From Taenia hydatigena (Eukaryota > Platyhelminthes > Cestoda > Cyclophyllidea > Taeniidae), in assembly GCA_036345935.2 (NCBI GenBank), contig JADWOT020000004.1:8390734-8454733 (forward strand): a stretch of 64,000 bases of DNA, written 5' to 3'. This document shows positions 45,125 through 55,079 of the stretch, piece by piece. Each line of letters begins with the position of its first letter. Positions within the stretch are counted from its first letter, which is position 1. The position numbers and the translations under genes are program-made. The notes below the pieces were generated by a model that saw only the letters and a list, made by a program, of their open reading frames with translations, ran no database searches and was not told where the DNA came from.

Positions 45125-45431
45125 AGGTCTGCATGGACATTCACTGTTCTGCTGCGTTTGCAACTATCACCGTTCGTGAAGTGACTATCGTCTTCAATTA
45201 CCATCGCGCACCCGACGAGTGTATCCGCCACCGTGACTGCTCAATGCCATGACAACTGTCGTTCACAATGCACTAGCCTATCATTGCAACCCTTAACTCC
45301 AAGTCGTCCAGGAAATGAACAGACAACAATGCTTATATTTGAACACATTCAACAAGTAACGCGTGAAGAACTACTAGAGAAGGGGAAAAGGAAGGACAGA
45401 TAAATAGATAAGGAGAAAAAGAGAGGGGAAC

Positions 45432-45716
45432 CTAGTAAGCCAGACGGTCAATCACTAGGGCGCTCAAGCGCATATTGGGAGTGAGGATGTTGAGGGTTGG
45501 CCTCGAATCCCTCCGTAAGGCAATCACTCTCCCCTTGGAGGTGGAGACCAATACAAAAGAGCTGGGATCTCTGTTCCGAGGCGAAGTACGAGAAGTTGAA
45601 ATTGCACTCCTCCGCCATCGGAATCGAGACAGGGAGTCAACTGCCTCGCATCTTGGCAGTGGCGTGGGGCCTCGTGCCTTCACCACTTCAACAAAACAGA
45701 CCACACCACCTGTCAC
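45432..45716 (-). CDS. unassigned minus frame
   Basis: The frame ends with SSFVLVSTSKGRVIALRRDS, RPTLNILTPNMRLSALVIDR, LAY. Another minus frame over the same DNA (MAEECNFNFSYFASEQRSQL) is equally protein-like, so the phase is open. It lies just upstream of the first copy of the 45.8/48.9 kb duplication. Confidence 0.25.
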   Translation of the reverse strand: MTGGVVCFVEVVKARGPTPLPRCEAVDSLSRFRWRRSAISTSRTSPRNRDPSSFVLVSTSKGRVIALRRDSRPTLNILTPNMRLSALVIDRLAY

Positions 45717-45787
45717 TTACTGCCAACAAGGCCAAGTGGAAGCGAAGAAAAGGATTCACACTCACCTTAATGCCTCAGTTTAGCCTT

Positions 45788-46162
45788 CTAGCCTGGGGAC
45801 ATTGTTAATGGTTGTGGATGGTGGGGACGAACGCGACGATGTCGAAAAGGCCAGAGGCGGTTGCGACGAATTTTAGGGGAGGGTAACCTAAAAGACACAC
45901 GCCGCCTAATTATGAGAGGTAGGAAATAAACCACTAACCTCGCCTTCATGCCTTCAATATAATCCATTAGAGCAAGCACGGGGATCCCCTTACAATTGAT
46001 AAGCACATCGGCAATATCCGCTATCGTCCATACAAGGCAACAGACTTGAAGGAAGTTGCCGATCACCACATCCATTGTCATGACAAAAAGGTAAAACAGA
46101 AGAAAACAGCCACTCAGAAGTCCAAGATTGCTCACACTCAAGTCACTCATATCTTCGCACAA
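45788..46162 (-). pseudogene. hydrophobic frame, duplication copy 1
   Basis: A 124-codon frame: MCEDMSDLSVSNLGLLSGCF, LLFYLFVMTMDVVIGNFLQV, CCLVWTIADIADVLINCKG, MKARLVVYFLPL, then Arg-rich IRRNRLWPFRHRRVRPHH. Copy 2 at 48878-49323 keeps MCEDMSEL, MTMDVVVGNILQ, CLLWTIVDVVDLLVNCNG, MKARVVV and RRPRLWPSRHRRVHP, with mostly conservative replacements and no indel in the first 80 codons. Two or three membrane segments are plausible. Whether it is translated is not shown. Confidence 0.38.
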
Positions 46163-46280
46163 TTGACAAATTTTAAATTAAATCAACAACACAAATCGAT
46201 TAATCGATACGCCCCAACAGAGCACCAATAGGCGCGCGTTTGAACACGTCAACACAGCATTCTCTTGGCACGCAAACCCG

Positions 46281-46766
46281 ATGATGAGATACGACTTCGC
46301 GCACTGCGATAAAATTCCCCCCAATCAACCGTTCTTGACAGCTTTACGGCAGTGTTTTCCTTCCTTCTACGACCCCTTCCATGGAGGAGGAAGAGGAGGA
46401 GGAGGTGAAGGGCATAATTCTCGCCACCAAAAACGCATCGCGTCAAGACCAGTCGTCTTAGCAACAAGACGGTCGAGTGACTCTGTGGAGACGCCTTCCT
46501 TCCTTGACCTGACTGCTGAATTATCTGTGCCTCATGGCCTCATGCCTCATCAATGGAAAGACGATTCTATGGGTAGCAAAGTCAATCCCCCAAGAAGTGC
46601 TCCAAACATCACACAACAGGTCCACCCTCGTTTAGAGGAGACCTACCACCAACCTCGACTCATTGATGCGACTGCAACAGCCAGTGCGCTCAAATCCTGC
46701 CTCCAACCACCTTCCTTACTCTTCCTATTCATCTCCACTTTGACCCACCAGCATCTTCCGTGTTAA
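46281..46766 (+). other. unassigned 161-codon plus frame within duplication copy 1
   Basis: Reads TRRSSDSVETPSFLDLTAEL, GSKVNPPRSAPNITQQVHPR, LEETYHQPRLIDATATASAL. The homologous DNA at 49560-49790 has indels and does not keep this frame, which argues against coding. Contains a GGA-rich tract. Confidence 0.2.
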
Positions 46767-46769
46767 TTG

Positions 46770-48877
46770 AGCATCAAGGTCAGCAAGACCACCGATGTTA
46801 GAGTATGCATGGACTCCAGTTTGTGGAGAAGCACACAACCATATCCACACCATTGGCAAAGCCAGTTAACTGTCTCAGATCAACCATTATCCAAAAAAAA
46901 TGCGGACGAAAGAGGACTAAAGGACAATAGACTGTCAATCAAAGGAGGAATTAGGGAACACAAAACACCCTTTCGCACATTCACACAAAATCTATTGTTT
47001 GATCGCTTCCAACAATCCTTCTCCACCACCTCCATGGCAACATTTACAACACGGAGAATTCGCCACAGAAAAGACGTGCGGCCAACAAATAGCTATTGAA
47101 TGCTCCATCTAGAAACTTCATGCGGACTCAGAGCATGGCAGTGAATCTAATCAATGTCGAAAACTGCAAAATAACTTTCCCGCAATTTGAAGAGTAATTT
47201 AGATCGTGAATAAAATCATGCGTTAACACCATTTCGGCATCCGGATAATCCTATATCAACACAAAGCATTCACACTCAGAGCTAGCTTTTAAAATCATGG
47301 CAGACAAAACAAAAACACCATTACTGCTTTGTAACTTTATGCAGACAAATTAGTCCGCCAATTGGAATTTGCACTAGCCGCCTAGATGGCGATGGATGCA
47401 AATAAAATCGCAGAGAAAGGGGAGAGAGGCAGTATGCTTACCCCAGAATACATATATTAAAGGACAACCGATTGCGACAGCACGCCATATCGGTCAGCGC
47501 ACGCCAAATCTAGTTCCGCACCATACAGGTAACAACCCGTAAAAATTGTGTCGGTTTTAAGTCTTAGCAAAGCGCAGATTATGGAACTCCTATCTTGGCC
47601 GGGGGAATTCCGCTTAGCTTGATACCAGGCTCTGCGCAGTTCGGAGGCCCGACACACACCATCCAATTCTTTCTCGAATTCTTCGCAAACACACATCCTC
47701 CTGTGGATCCTTTGTCATGGTTAGGCAATCTACCACTACGATTGTTATCTTCATCTTCAGAGTCTACAAATGCAAAACACGCCTTAGTCACAGGTGCAGG
47801 ATTTTAGTGTAGGCACTACGCAAACGGTGTGTCTCAACAGGAACACATACCAAAACGGCAAAAAATTTACTTCCGCACGCAGCTAGGGCAGTACGGCCAC
47901 CTCTGTGTATTGAAAGAAACCGGTATTTCCAACAAACAAAGTACTACACTACTGCAAGCTTTTGACGTTTTACTTATCTCTGCAACATTTTAACTCAATA
48001 TAGAGGACATTTAAAAAATCTGCTTTTATCATGAGCTGGAAATTGCTTGCCAATAAACAGGTTAATATTTTGAGGTCTGCTACGACGTCTGCTCGTTTCT
48101 TCTCATGCATCGACTGCTTTATTTCGTGGGTTTGTTCTAGAAATTAGCTGTAGTTCCTATTTTTAATAACTAAGTTGAATATAAGGAGGCAGAATCCTTC
48201 CGCAAGCTGATACATTTGTCAGACTTTATAAGTCACCCTCCCATTATGGTATTTGACCGTGATTTTTACCGCTGCAAGCGCTTCCCGTGCCTCGCGCAGC
48301 ATCGTTTCCTAACCTCTCGCAAAATTATGTTTTGTGTATTTAGTCGCCTGAAGCCCATTGCGTGCTCCTACACGCTTGAGAGCTGAAAATTCTACCAGTG
48401 GAAAATTGTACCAAAAAACGGCCGTGGACTACTGCTGCGCCGTTTACTACTGACAGTGGTGTGACAGACGAGTTGCTGGTTAAGTCAACAAAATAAGTCC
48501 CACATGATCAGGCATTGCAGCCTATCTAGAATCGCCCAAACCAAACGGCCCGCACACTCACACGGATACTCGCAAAGCAGCACCATAGAGGCCAACAGCA
48601 ATATTTATATATTCTGGAACATCCAACAACCTGACAGTGGCAGCCCACAAAAGAGGCAGGATGGATACGTGTAGGGCACACTCATTTTATCACGACGAGT
48701 TGGTGGGACATTGAGGCATACACTATGGGTGCACTTGAATGCTGCCAGATACTGATCTTGCAGTCGGTTGCGGCTGTGGTGGTGACGCTTCGCTTCTTAC
48801 GTACTCACGATGACCTCCACCTCGATTGGGAAGCACACGCCTCACAGAAGAAACAAGCCCATTTGGCGGTCTACCCG
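46770..48877. other. mostly non-coding; unassigned minus frames 47457-47791
   Basis: Two overlapping minus frames at 47457-47696 (FEKELDGVCRASELRRAWYQ, LYGAELDLACADRYGV) and 47579-47791 (FAFVDSEDEDNNRSGRLPNH) have some protein character but no motif. A 70 bp fragment of the 2741 LTR-like element is at 47880-47951. Otherwise nothing seen. Confidence 0.35.
47880..47951. repeat. fragment of the 2741 LTR-like element
   Basis: 'gcagctagggcagtac.gccac', 'tccaacaaacaaagtactaca' match 2869-2934, ending at the same CTACA terminus. Confidence 0.65.
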
Positions 48878-49323
48878 TCATGGACTAGAGACAAGACAAA
48901 GTAAGGAAAAGAATGCACGCACACTGATGCCATGGTTGAGCCTTCTAGCCTGCAGGGAGTGATGTCGTCTGTGGTGGTTGGTGGGGTGAACACGACGGTG
49001 ACGGGAAGGCCAAAGGCGAGGGCGACGAATGATGGGAGGAGAAGTCAATCTACAAGACACACTCCGCTTGATGGTCAGAGGTGGGGGCAAACCACCACCC
49101 TGGCCTTCATTCTTTCACTACCATCCGTTAGAACAGAGGCAGAGACCCCGTTACAATTGACAAGCAGGTCGACAACATCTACTATCGTCCATAGGAGGCA
49201 GATGAATTGAAGGATGTTGCCAACCACAACATCCATCGTCATTAGAAGATGGTAAAACAAAGAACAAAGGCCGCAAAGACGTCCACTATTGCTCACACCG
49301 AGTTCGCTCATGTCTTCGCACAA
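48878..49323 (-). pseudogene. hydrophobic frame, duplication copy 2
   Basis: Same modules as 45788-46162, but split by a frameshift near 49080: the first part (49075-49323) ends in MKARVVVCPHL and the Arg-rich part is in another frame (48878-49090). The duplicated unit reaches from about 48940 to 49790 against 45785-46640, a direct offset of about 3.14 kb. Confidence 0.42.
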
Positions 49324-49799
49324 TTTACAAGTCTGAAACTAGATCGACTACATTGGCGTATTAATGAACATTTCCTGGCAGATGACATGCATGTAGTGTT
49401 ATGGACATCCAGACCACTAGGCGTGATGCAACTGCACACTTGGATAACATTTCCTTCTAATCAATCCCTTCTTGTCAATTTTTGCGTTAGTGTTTTCTTC
49501 CCTTCTACGGCTTCCAAGGAGGAGGAGGAGGAGGAGGAGGAGAAGGACGTGTGTCTTGACAGCCAAAGCGTGTCGAGTCAAGACGAGTCTCTCTCGTAAC
49601 GAAGGACAGTCTCATTTCTTGTGCTAGCTGGTGCAAGACTTGTGCCTCATAGGCATTCTCCTCGTTGAAGGAGCTTCCTTCACTAATGCGAAGTCGATTG
49701 AATGGGTGGAAACGATGGCCCCAGATTGTGGCTCAACCTTCACACAAAGGATCCCATTCGTTGAGGGAGGAAGTGACACCAGCGGTTAAAATAGGGGCG

Positions 49800-50320
49800 C
49801 GGTCAGATTACGCAGCAAAAGGGAAGCAGATAATCTCTAAAAGCAAGTCGTTGTCACACTCTGGCGATGCAGTCTGTTGCATCCATGACTTAGCACATAC
49901 TAGGAGGCCACCTGCCAGTTACCAGAGGCAGTGAAAATGAGGCAGGCTAAAGGATAGGAAGGGGTTCATTCAATTCCTTTTCGTAGATGAACATTTTGGC
50001 CTTAAGGCAATAGCGACGGAGGATGACGAGAGTGGTGCTGACAGCAGTGAACCTAAAGTTGGCACATTTCGATTGCCAGATGGGGGGATGGACAATCTAC
50101 TACCCTAGCCATACTTCTTGCGGCAGTATCTTGCACTGGGAAAAAAGAAAATTCAGTATGCCTGACCCAAATTGGGCGATTATGCGGCAATGTTCTCCAT
50201 TGTTCATTTCACAGTAATTTAGACCTATTTTAATGCTGTTTTGTGGATGCTACTCTGTCAAGTCTGAAGTAGTACGCAGGCAGGCGGATTTCAGCTCATA
50301 CACTGAGGCACTACTGCTCG
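49800..50320. other. no gene seen
   Basis: Spacer between the duplication and the CCAAT cluster. A 64-codon plus frame at 50023-50217 is unsupported. Confidence 0.35.
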
Positions 50321-50325
50321 ATCCT

Positions 50326-50413
50326 ATTGGTCCATCAAATGATTCTTAACCAATAAGCTAAAAAATAAGCATTTGCACCAATAAAATCGTCAATTCGAGA
50401 CGAATTTGATTGG
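50326..50413. promoter_or_regulatory. cluster of four CCAAT boxes
   Basis: ATTGG at 50326, CCAAT at 50350, CCAAT at 50378 and ATTGG at 50409, within 88 bp and 53 bp before the ATG of the candidate gene at 50466. CCAAT boxes bind NF-Y in animal promoters. No clear TATA box. Chance is not excluded in AT-rich DNA. Confidence 0.35.
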
Positions 50414-50465
50414 CTAGTTCGAACGCTGAATGTGCCTTCTTCTACTGCCTTCTTTTACCGCCACA

Positions 50466-52383
50466 ATGTTTGCAAATTTACCAAACTTCGAGTTGCATTC
50501 CAAAGAAAATGTGAAGGAGTACTTTCACGAGCTAATGCTTCATCGCTGCTTAGTTAGTAAACTCCTCAAAAAGTGGTAAAGTGGTAATAAATCTGCAGCT
50601 TGGTAAGAAAATTCTATTCCTCTTTGTCGCACATGTGTAAAATATGAACTTCGGTTGAATGCATATGAGTCATCACTCGATTCTGTTTAGTCTTGTGAAA
50701 GTCTCCTGAAAGTAGTGTTTAACAAAACAAGGCAAGAAATATTTATAATCCGCATCCCGTAGAAGAGAGGACTCAAAAGGACTGACTTCTTTTAAATTCG
50801 GTCAATAAAATTTGCGCACTGCGATGAAATTTCCCTCCGATCAACCCTTCTTGACAGTTTTACGTCAGTGATTTCCTCTTTTCTACGACCTTTTTCATAG
50901 AGGAAGAGGAGAAGGAGAAGGAGGAGGAGGAGGTTGGAGAGGATAGATCGGTTGGGTAGAAGAAGTGAATGCAGTTAGCGTCGTTGTTTAGGCGAAACAG
51001 GCACTACTGTTGGGTGTGGTGCTGAAGATTGCTGTCAAGCAGATGAAGCGTATTTTGCGCAGGTGTTGCCTCTGGCAGCAGGGATTCACAGCGACTGGGG
51101 GGTGCTTGCTGGATTACTTAGTGACGCGGCCTCATGACTATGGGTAAATCGTGGGGTATGCGCAAACAAATGGTGTAGAAGTAAATTAAAAGGGGAAGTG
51201 TTAAATTCAGCTCTACCTCGTGTAGAATGTTCGGCTGTCTGTTAAAGGGGAGGAAGGAGGAAGAGAAGAGGATGGGATGTAGAGGAGGGCATATACAGTG
51301 AAAAGCGCATCATCCCACGCGTCACCCTGCCAATTTCGACGTTTGAATCTTGAGGTAGGATATCAATACTATTGAAACGGCGCCCAGTAGGTTGAGCTTT
51401 ACCAACTTGATGGCGCACAATTTCTCCCTGCTGAGTAGTAGTTGCAGTAGTGGTAGTAAAGCCGGGGTTTGGTTTGGGTTCTAGCGGTGGCGGCGACGGC
51501 GGCGGCGGTGGCAGCAGCGATGGCAGCCAAATAAGTTGGAGGAGAAGGAGGAGGAGGTGGTGGTGGTGATGGTGGTTGTGGTGGTACATATCCGACACTG
51601 GTAGTGAGCCGGTAAGGAGGGAGGCGACACTTGGGTGGAAAAAGAGATTCTGTTACTTCGCAACTGCACTGGGTGCCTACATTCTGCCTGGCTGCTGCAC
51701 CGTCGACGCCGTCGTCGTCATCGTTGCATTTAAGCGACCCAGCTGTGGTTAATTCAATCAACTAATGTAGCACTTATGACTTGAGCAACTGTTCGTTTGC
51801 AGTTCTATGCTTTGAGTTCACTTCTCAATTCACGTGGCCTGCCTCTTCCTCCCACCATCCACGCGTCGTTATGCATGAATTGATACACTCTCGGTGTGTG
51901 TGTTTGTGTGTGTGTTCCCGTGCCAAATTAAAGAGCAAGTGGATCAAATTCTTTTATCTCTTCTATCATGAAAACACAACTGACGAAGAGAATGTGTGGG
52001 AGCGTTCACAAGCTGCCGCTTTGCAACAAAAGCTGTCTGAGTAGGTAGTGGGTAGGGAACGGCGTCTGCTAAGAAAAAGATAAAGGAGACAATAATGTGG
52101 AGCAGACGCTTGGATGCTAACCAAGACACCTACTGTCCTGTGTTTGCTCTGTGGCTAACCTCTCAAATCCGTTCGTGCAGAGGCAATTTCACAATGCTTC
52201 AAGTCTGCCCCTCTCTTGGTAGCTACTGTTTGTCTCAATCTTAGAAACCGCACAGCTGCTACTGCTGTTGCTGTGGCTAATTTGCTCTTCTTCTTCTTCC
52301 GACCTATTATTACTCTACTGTCTTTTTCTAATAGAAACACAACACTCCTGACGCTTACGTTCCTACTGCCAAGGAGCTGCTAG
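50466..52383 (+). CDS. candidate four-exon gene, 144 residues
   Basis: Exon 1 (50466-50575): MFANLPNFELHSKENVKEYF, HELMLHRCLVSKLLKK, donor GTAAAG. Exon 2 (51063-51143) after TTTGCGCAG: CCLWQQGFTATGGCLLDYLV, TRPHDY, donor GTAAAT. Exon 3 (51936-52040) after AAAGAG (weak acceptor): KWIKFFYLFYHENTTDEENV, WERSQAAALQQKLS, donor GTAGGT. Exon 4 (52245-52383) after CTCAATCTTAG: NRTAATAVAVANLLFFFFRP, IITLLSFSNRNTTLL, stop. All three junctions are phase 2. Exon 4 is hydrophobic with two N-glycosylation sequons. An alternative last exon (52335-52409, HNTPDAYVPTAKELLAAEGS) is in another phase. The start context ACCGCCACAATGTTTGCAAAT is shared with the 16.1 kb gene. No family recognised. Confidence 0.38.
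50810..50940 (+). repeat. third copy of the 46.3/49.4 kb repeat segment
   Basis: 'gcgcactgcgatgaaat', 'gatcaacccttcttgacag', 'tctacgacc' and a GGA tract match 46299-46400 and, less well, 49433-49540. Confidence 0.65.
51242..51761 (-). CDS. unassigned Pro/Ala-rich minus frames
   Basis: Two overlapping frames: 51399-51761 (AAARQNVGTQCSCEVTESLF, PPKCRLPPYRLTTSVGYVPP, poly-Pro, poly-Ala) and 51242-51598, whose end (GEIVRHQVGKAQPTGRRFNS, IDILPQDSNVEIGRVT) is protein-like. Both depend on a CCA/CCT-rich microsatellite. They lie inside intron 2 of the plus-strand candidate. Confidence 0.22.
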
Positions 52384-52450
52384 CAGCAGAAGGAAGCGAT
52401 TGTCACTAACTACACTCACCGTGGAAACATTTGAAGCTAGTTCAATGTTG

Positions 52451-52590
52451 AGGGAGGGAGGGAGGGAGGGAGGGAGGGAGGGAGGGAGGGAGGGAGGGAG
52501 GAGGAGGGAGGAGGGAGAGGAGGGAGGAGAGGAGGGAGGGAGGGAGGGAGGGAGGGAGGGAGGGAGGTAGCTGGGTAGGTAGGTAGGTGA
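52451..52590. repeat. GGGA tetranucleotide repeat
   Basis: GGGA tandem tract interrupted by AGG units at 52500-52535, ending in GGTA units. Confidence 0.95.
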
Positions 52591-52629
52591 GTGCGAGATA
52601 TCTGCCGGATAGGCTGTAGACACAAGGTA

Positions 52630-53010
52630 TGGGAAACACTAACAGCATTAGCAACAATAACAGAAATAGAATTCGTAATTGCTACTGCTACCACTGTGAG
52701 AGGAGTAGAGGGTGAAAGGGAGACTACTGCTGCCACATTTATTACCACATCACCACTGCAGTAGAAGGGATGAAAAATGCGTCGCGCTTGTCACTAAGCA
52801 GTCGCCACGTTTCCTACTACTACCACGTCTCCACCCACACCGCATAGTCAGGGGCACGAGGAGGAGGAAGAGCGTGTGTAGAGAGAGAGAGAGAGAGATT
52901 AGGATCATCCCTAACACCAACTCCACACCAACACGAACAACACGAAACCTGCAACTCATCAGGCATAGCCTCCTTCACCTGCTCCTTCTTCTGCTCCTCC
53001 TCCCTCAAAA
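52630..53010 (-). repeat. large inverted repeat, left arm
   Basis: Reverse complement matches 54640-55070: 'gatgagttgcaggtttcgtg', 'gactatgcggtgtgggtgga', 'gactgcttagtgac', 'ccttctactgcagtg', 'agtggtagc.gtagcaatta'. A minus frame (52750-52959, MSCRFRVV, LTMRCGWRR, RGDCLVT) is kept in the right arm (54658-54939, plus). Arms are separated by about 1.6 kb. Confidence 0.85.
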
Positions 53011-53079
53011 GTGGGTACGTGCGTGTCTAACTCAAGTTTCTACATCGTCACTTGTTACACTAAGTAAAGTCTACATTTT

Positions 53080-53330
53080 GTGTGTGTGTGTGCATCTGTG
53101 TCATTTGACCTCGTTGAGAGTGAGCGATGCGTGAGTTGTACGAAGACCGACTGCATTGAGGTATACGTGATAGTGCGTCGAATGGATAGAATGAGGTGAC
53201 GAAGAGGTGAGCGATAAATGGAGGCCAAGGAAGATAAGCACAAGAGGGTGATGAATTTAGCCGATTAATTTATGTGAACCAACTCGATTCTTCCACATGC
53301 TGCGCAAAAGATGACATTATTGTGTCACCA
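53080..53330 (+). repeat. near-identical repeat, copy 2 (pair with 42590-42860)
   Basis: Direct copy of 42590-42860, lying between the arms of the inverted repeat. Followed by 'accacagtgctgacaatg', also found at 15339. Confidence 0.9.
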
Positions 53331-54029
53331 CAGTGCTGACAATGCCGGTTTCTTGACAGTAGCGATTATATGCCACCAATATATGGTAAGGAATCCGACT
53401 GAAAAAACAAAAACAGGCCCGTTTTGATTCGAGCATGATTTCAGCAATCACTCATTTAGCTCCGAACAAGGCGAGAACCATTGGCAAAGACAGCCCCACA
53501 GTGGTACAACATGGCCGAATCGGCACCTTCGGAAAGCTTTAGAAAACACATCAATTGACTCGACACTTATACTTATTTTAAGCCCATCTTTTGTAAAAGT
53601 TAACATGAAAGTCGCACGTGTTGATATTTTTAATCGTGTAGGAAGAATACGCATTTGAATCAAGCGCCCACGCATTTGAGTCCATAATTCACCATTGACT
53701 GCATCGTAACAAGAGCAGTATACGCCTCTAGTCTAGCCAAAGAAGGCCTTCAAGTCTGGGGATTTCAGCCATGTGGGTGACAGACTCTCATGCTCGTGTC
53801 AAATGATTGCCCGTAAACCTGGTTTCTTCAAGCCATGCTTTGGCCCGCTCTTCTAACTTGAGTTGGTTGTCAGTCACCTCATTGGCAATAAGTTGTCAGA
53901 CAATCAATCACGAGACCTGAACTGGCCCTCTTTTAAGGTTCCGCATCTCAAGTTCGACTGGTCTCAGTAAAAATTTTTGTGAACTAGCGCACGGTTTCAC
54001 TTACGAGAACAGTAGAAGCTAAAGAGTGC

Positions 54030-54265
54030 TTGTAAAATCACACTGGGTCGTCGGCTTGGGGATGGACTACTTCTCATCAGTTAGGCTGTCTGATCTCTGA
54101 CGCACTCAGCCTGCCCTGCGATCCGACACTTTTGCCTCCTCAGGCCAACTTTGTTCATCTCAAATGCTACCGCACACAACTGTAGAGTTGGATACTACAC
54201 CAGCTTTTCCTCACATGATACATCGAAGCCACTCCTTTGTCGATAGGACACTTCTCCATGTGTTG
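54030..54265 (-). repeat. dispersed repeat R5, copy 3 (inverted)
   Basis: Reverse complement of 40780-41010; see that entry for the shared frame. One in-frame TGA after SSVRLSDL. Confidence 0.65.
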
Positions 54266-54639
54266 TTCTACGTTGATGAGAGTAAGGTTAGCAAGGAAAA
54301 CAAGAGTCATTTGTCAACGCAACTGAGGTAGTGAAAAGCACATGATAATAGGCTGCAATAGTTTGAATAAGCTACCGCTCATGATAATGCGAGAAGTAGT
54401 TTACCAAACGAGGCTTAAGCAATTAACGTGGTTCAAAATTCTATAATTGGAGGTGGAAGTAGTGGATCTTACCTTGCAGAAAACGGGCATCGCAAATAAT
54501 ATTGCCAGCAAATTTATCTGCTCTCAGTCTTGCAATACCTAAAGTATGCCTTTACGTGAGAATCGGAGAGCACTCGTAGCTCCCTCTGTTGTCGACGATG
54601 CTGGAAGTAGTGAGAGTTGTTACCGCATCAGAGGTAAGT

Positions 54640-55070
54640 TCGTAAAAGCACTGCTTTGTGTTTATGCGTCACCAGATGAGTTGCAGGTTTCGTGTTGTTG
54701 GAGTTGGTGTCAGTGTTAGGGGTGATTCTCATCTCTCTCCCTCTCTCTCTCTCTCTCAGCTCACAGAGGTTTGGCTTTGTGATCACCTACACACGCTCCT
54801 CCTCCTCCTCCTTCTCCTCCTCCTCCACCTCCTCGTTTTCCTGACTATGCGGTGTGGGTGGAGACGTAGTAGTAGGATGCGTGGAGACTGCTTAGTGACC
54901 AGAGCGACGCTTTTTTTACCCCTTCTACTGCAGTGTTGATGTGGTAATACTTGTTGCAGCAGTAGTCTCGGCGTGCTCCCTGCTCTCTTTCCCCCCCATC
55001 CCCATTTCACCCTCTACTCCTCTTACAGTGGTAGCGGTAGCAATTACGAATGTTAATTCTGTTACTGTTC
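54640..55070 (+). repeat. large inverted repeat, right arm
   Basis: Partner of 52630-53010. Contains CT and CTC microsatellites (54738-54760, 54797-54835) that differ in length from the left arm. Confidence 0.85.
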
Positions 55071-55079
55071 CTTGACAGT

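Noticed and set aside
46281..46766. 161-codon plus frame as a gene
   Set aside because: Its homologous DNA in the second duplication copy carries frame-breaking indels, so the frame is not conserved; kept only as a low-confidence note.
52363..52748. Pro/Ser/Leu-rich minus frames (PSLPPSLPPS)
   Set aside because: They translate the GGGA tetranucleotide repeat in several phases at once.
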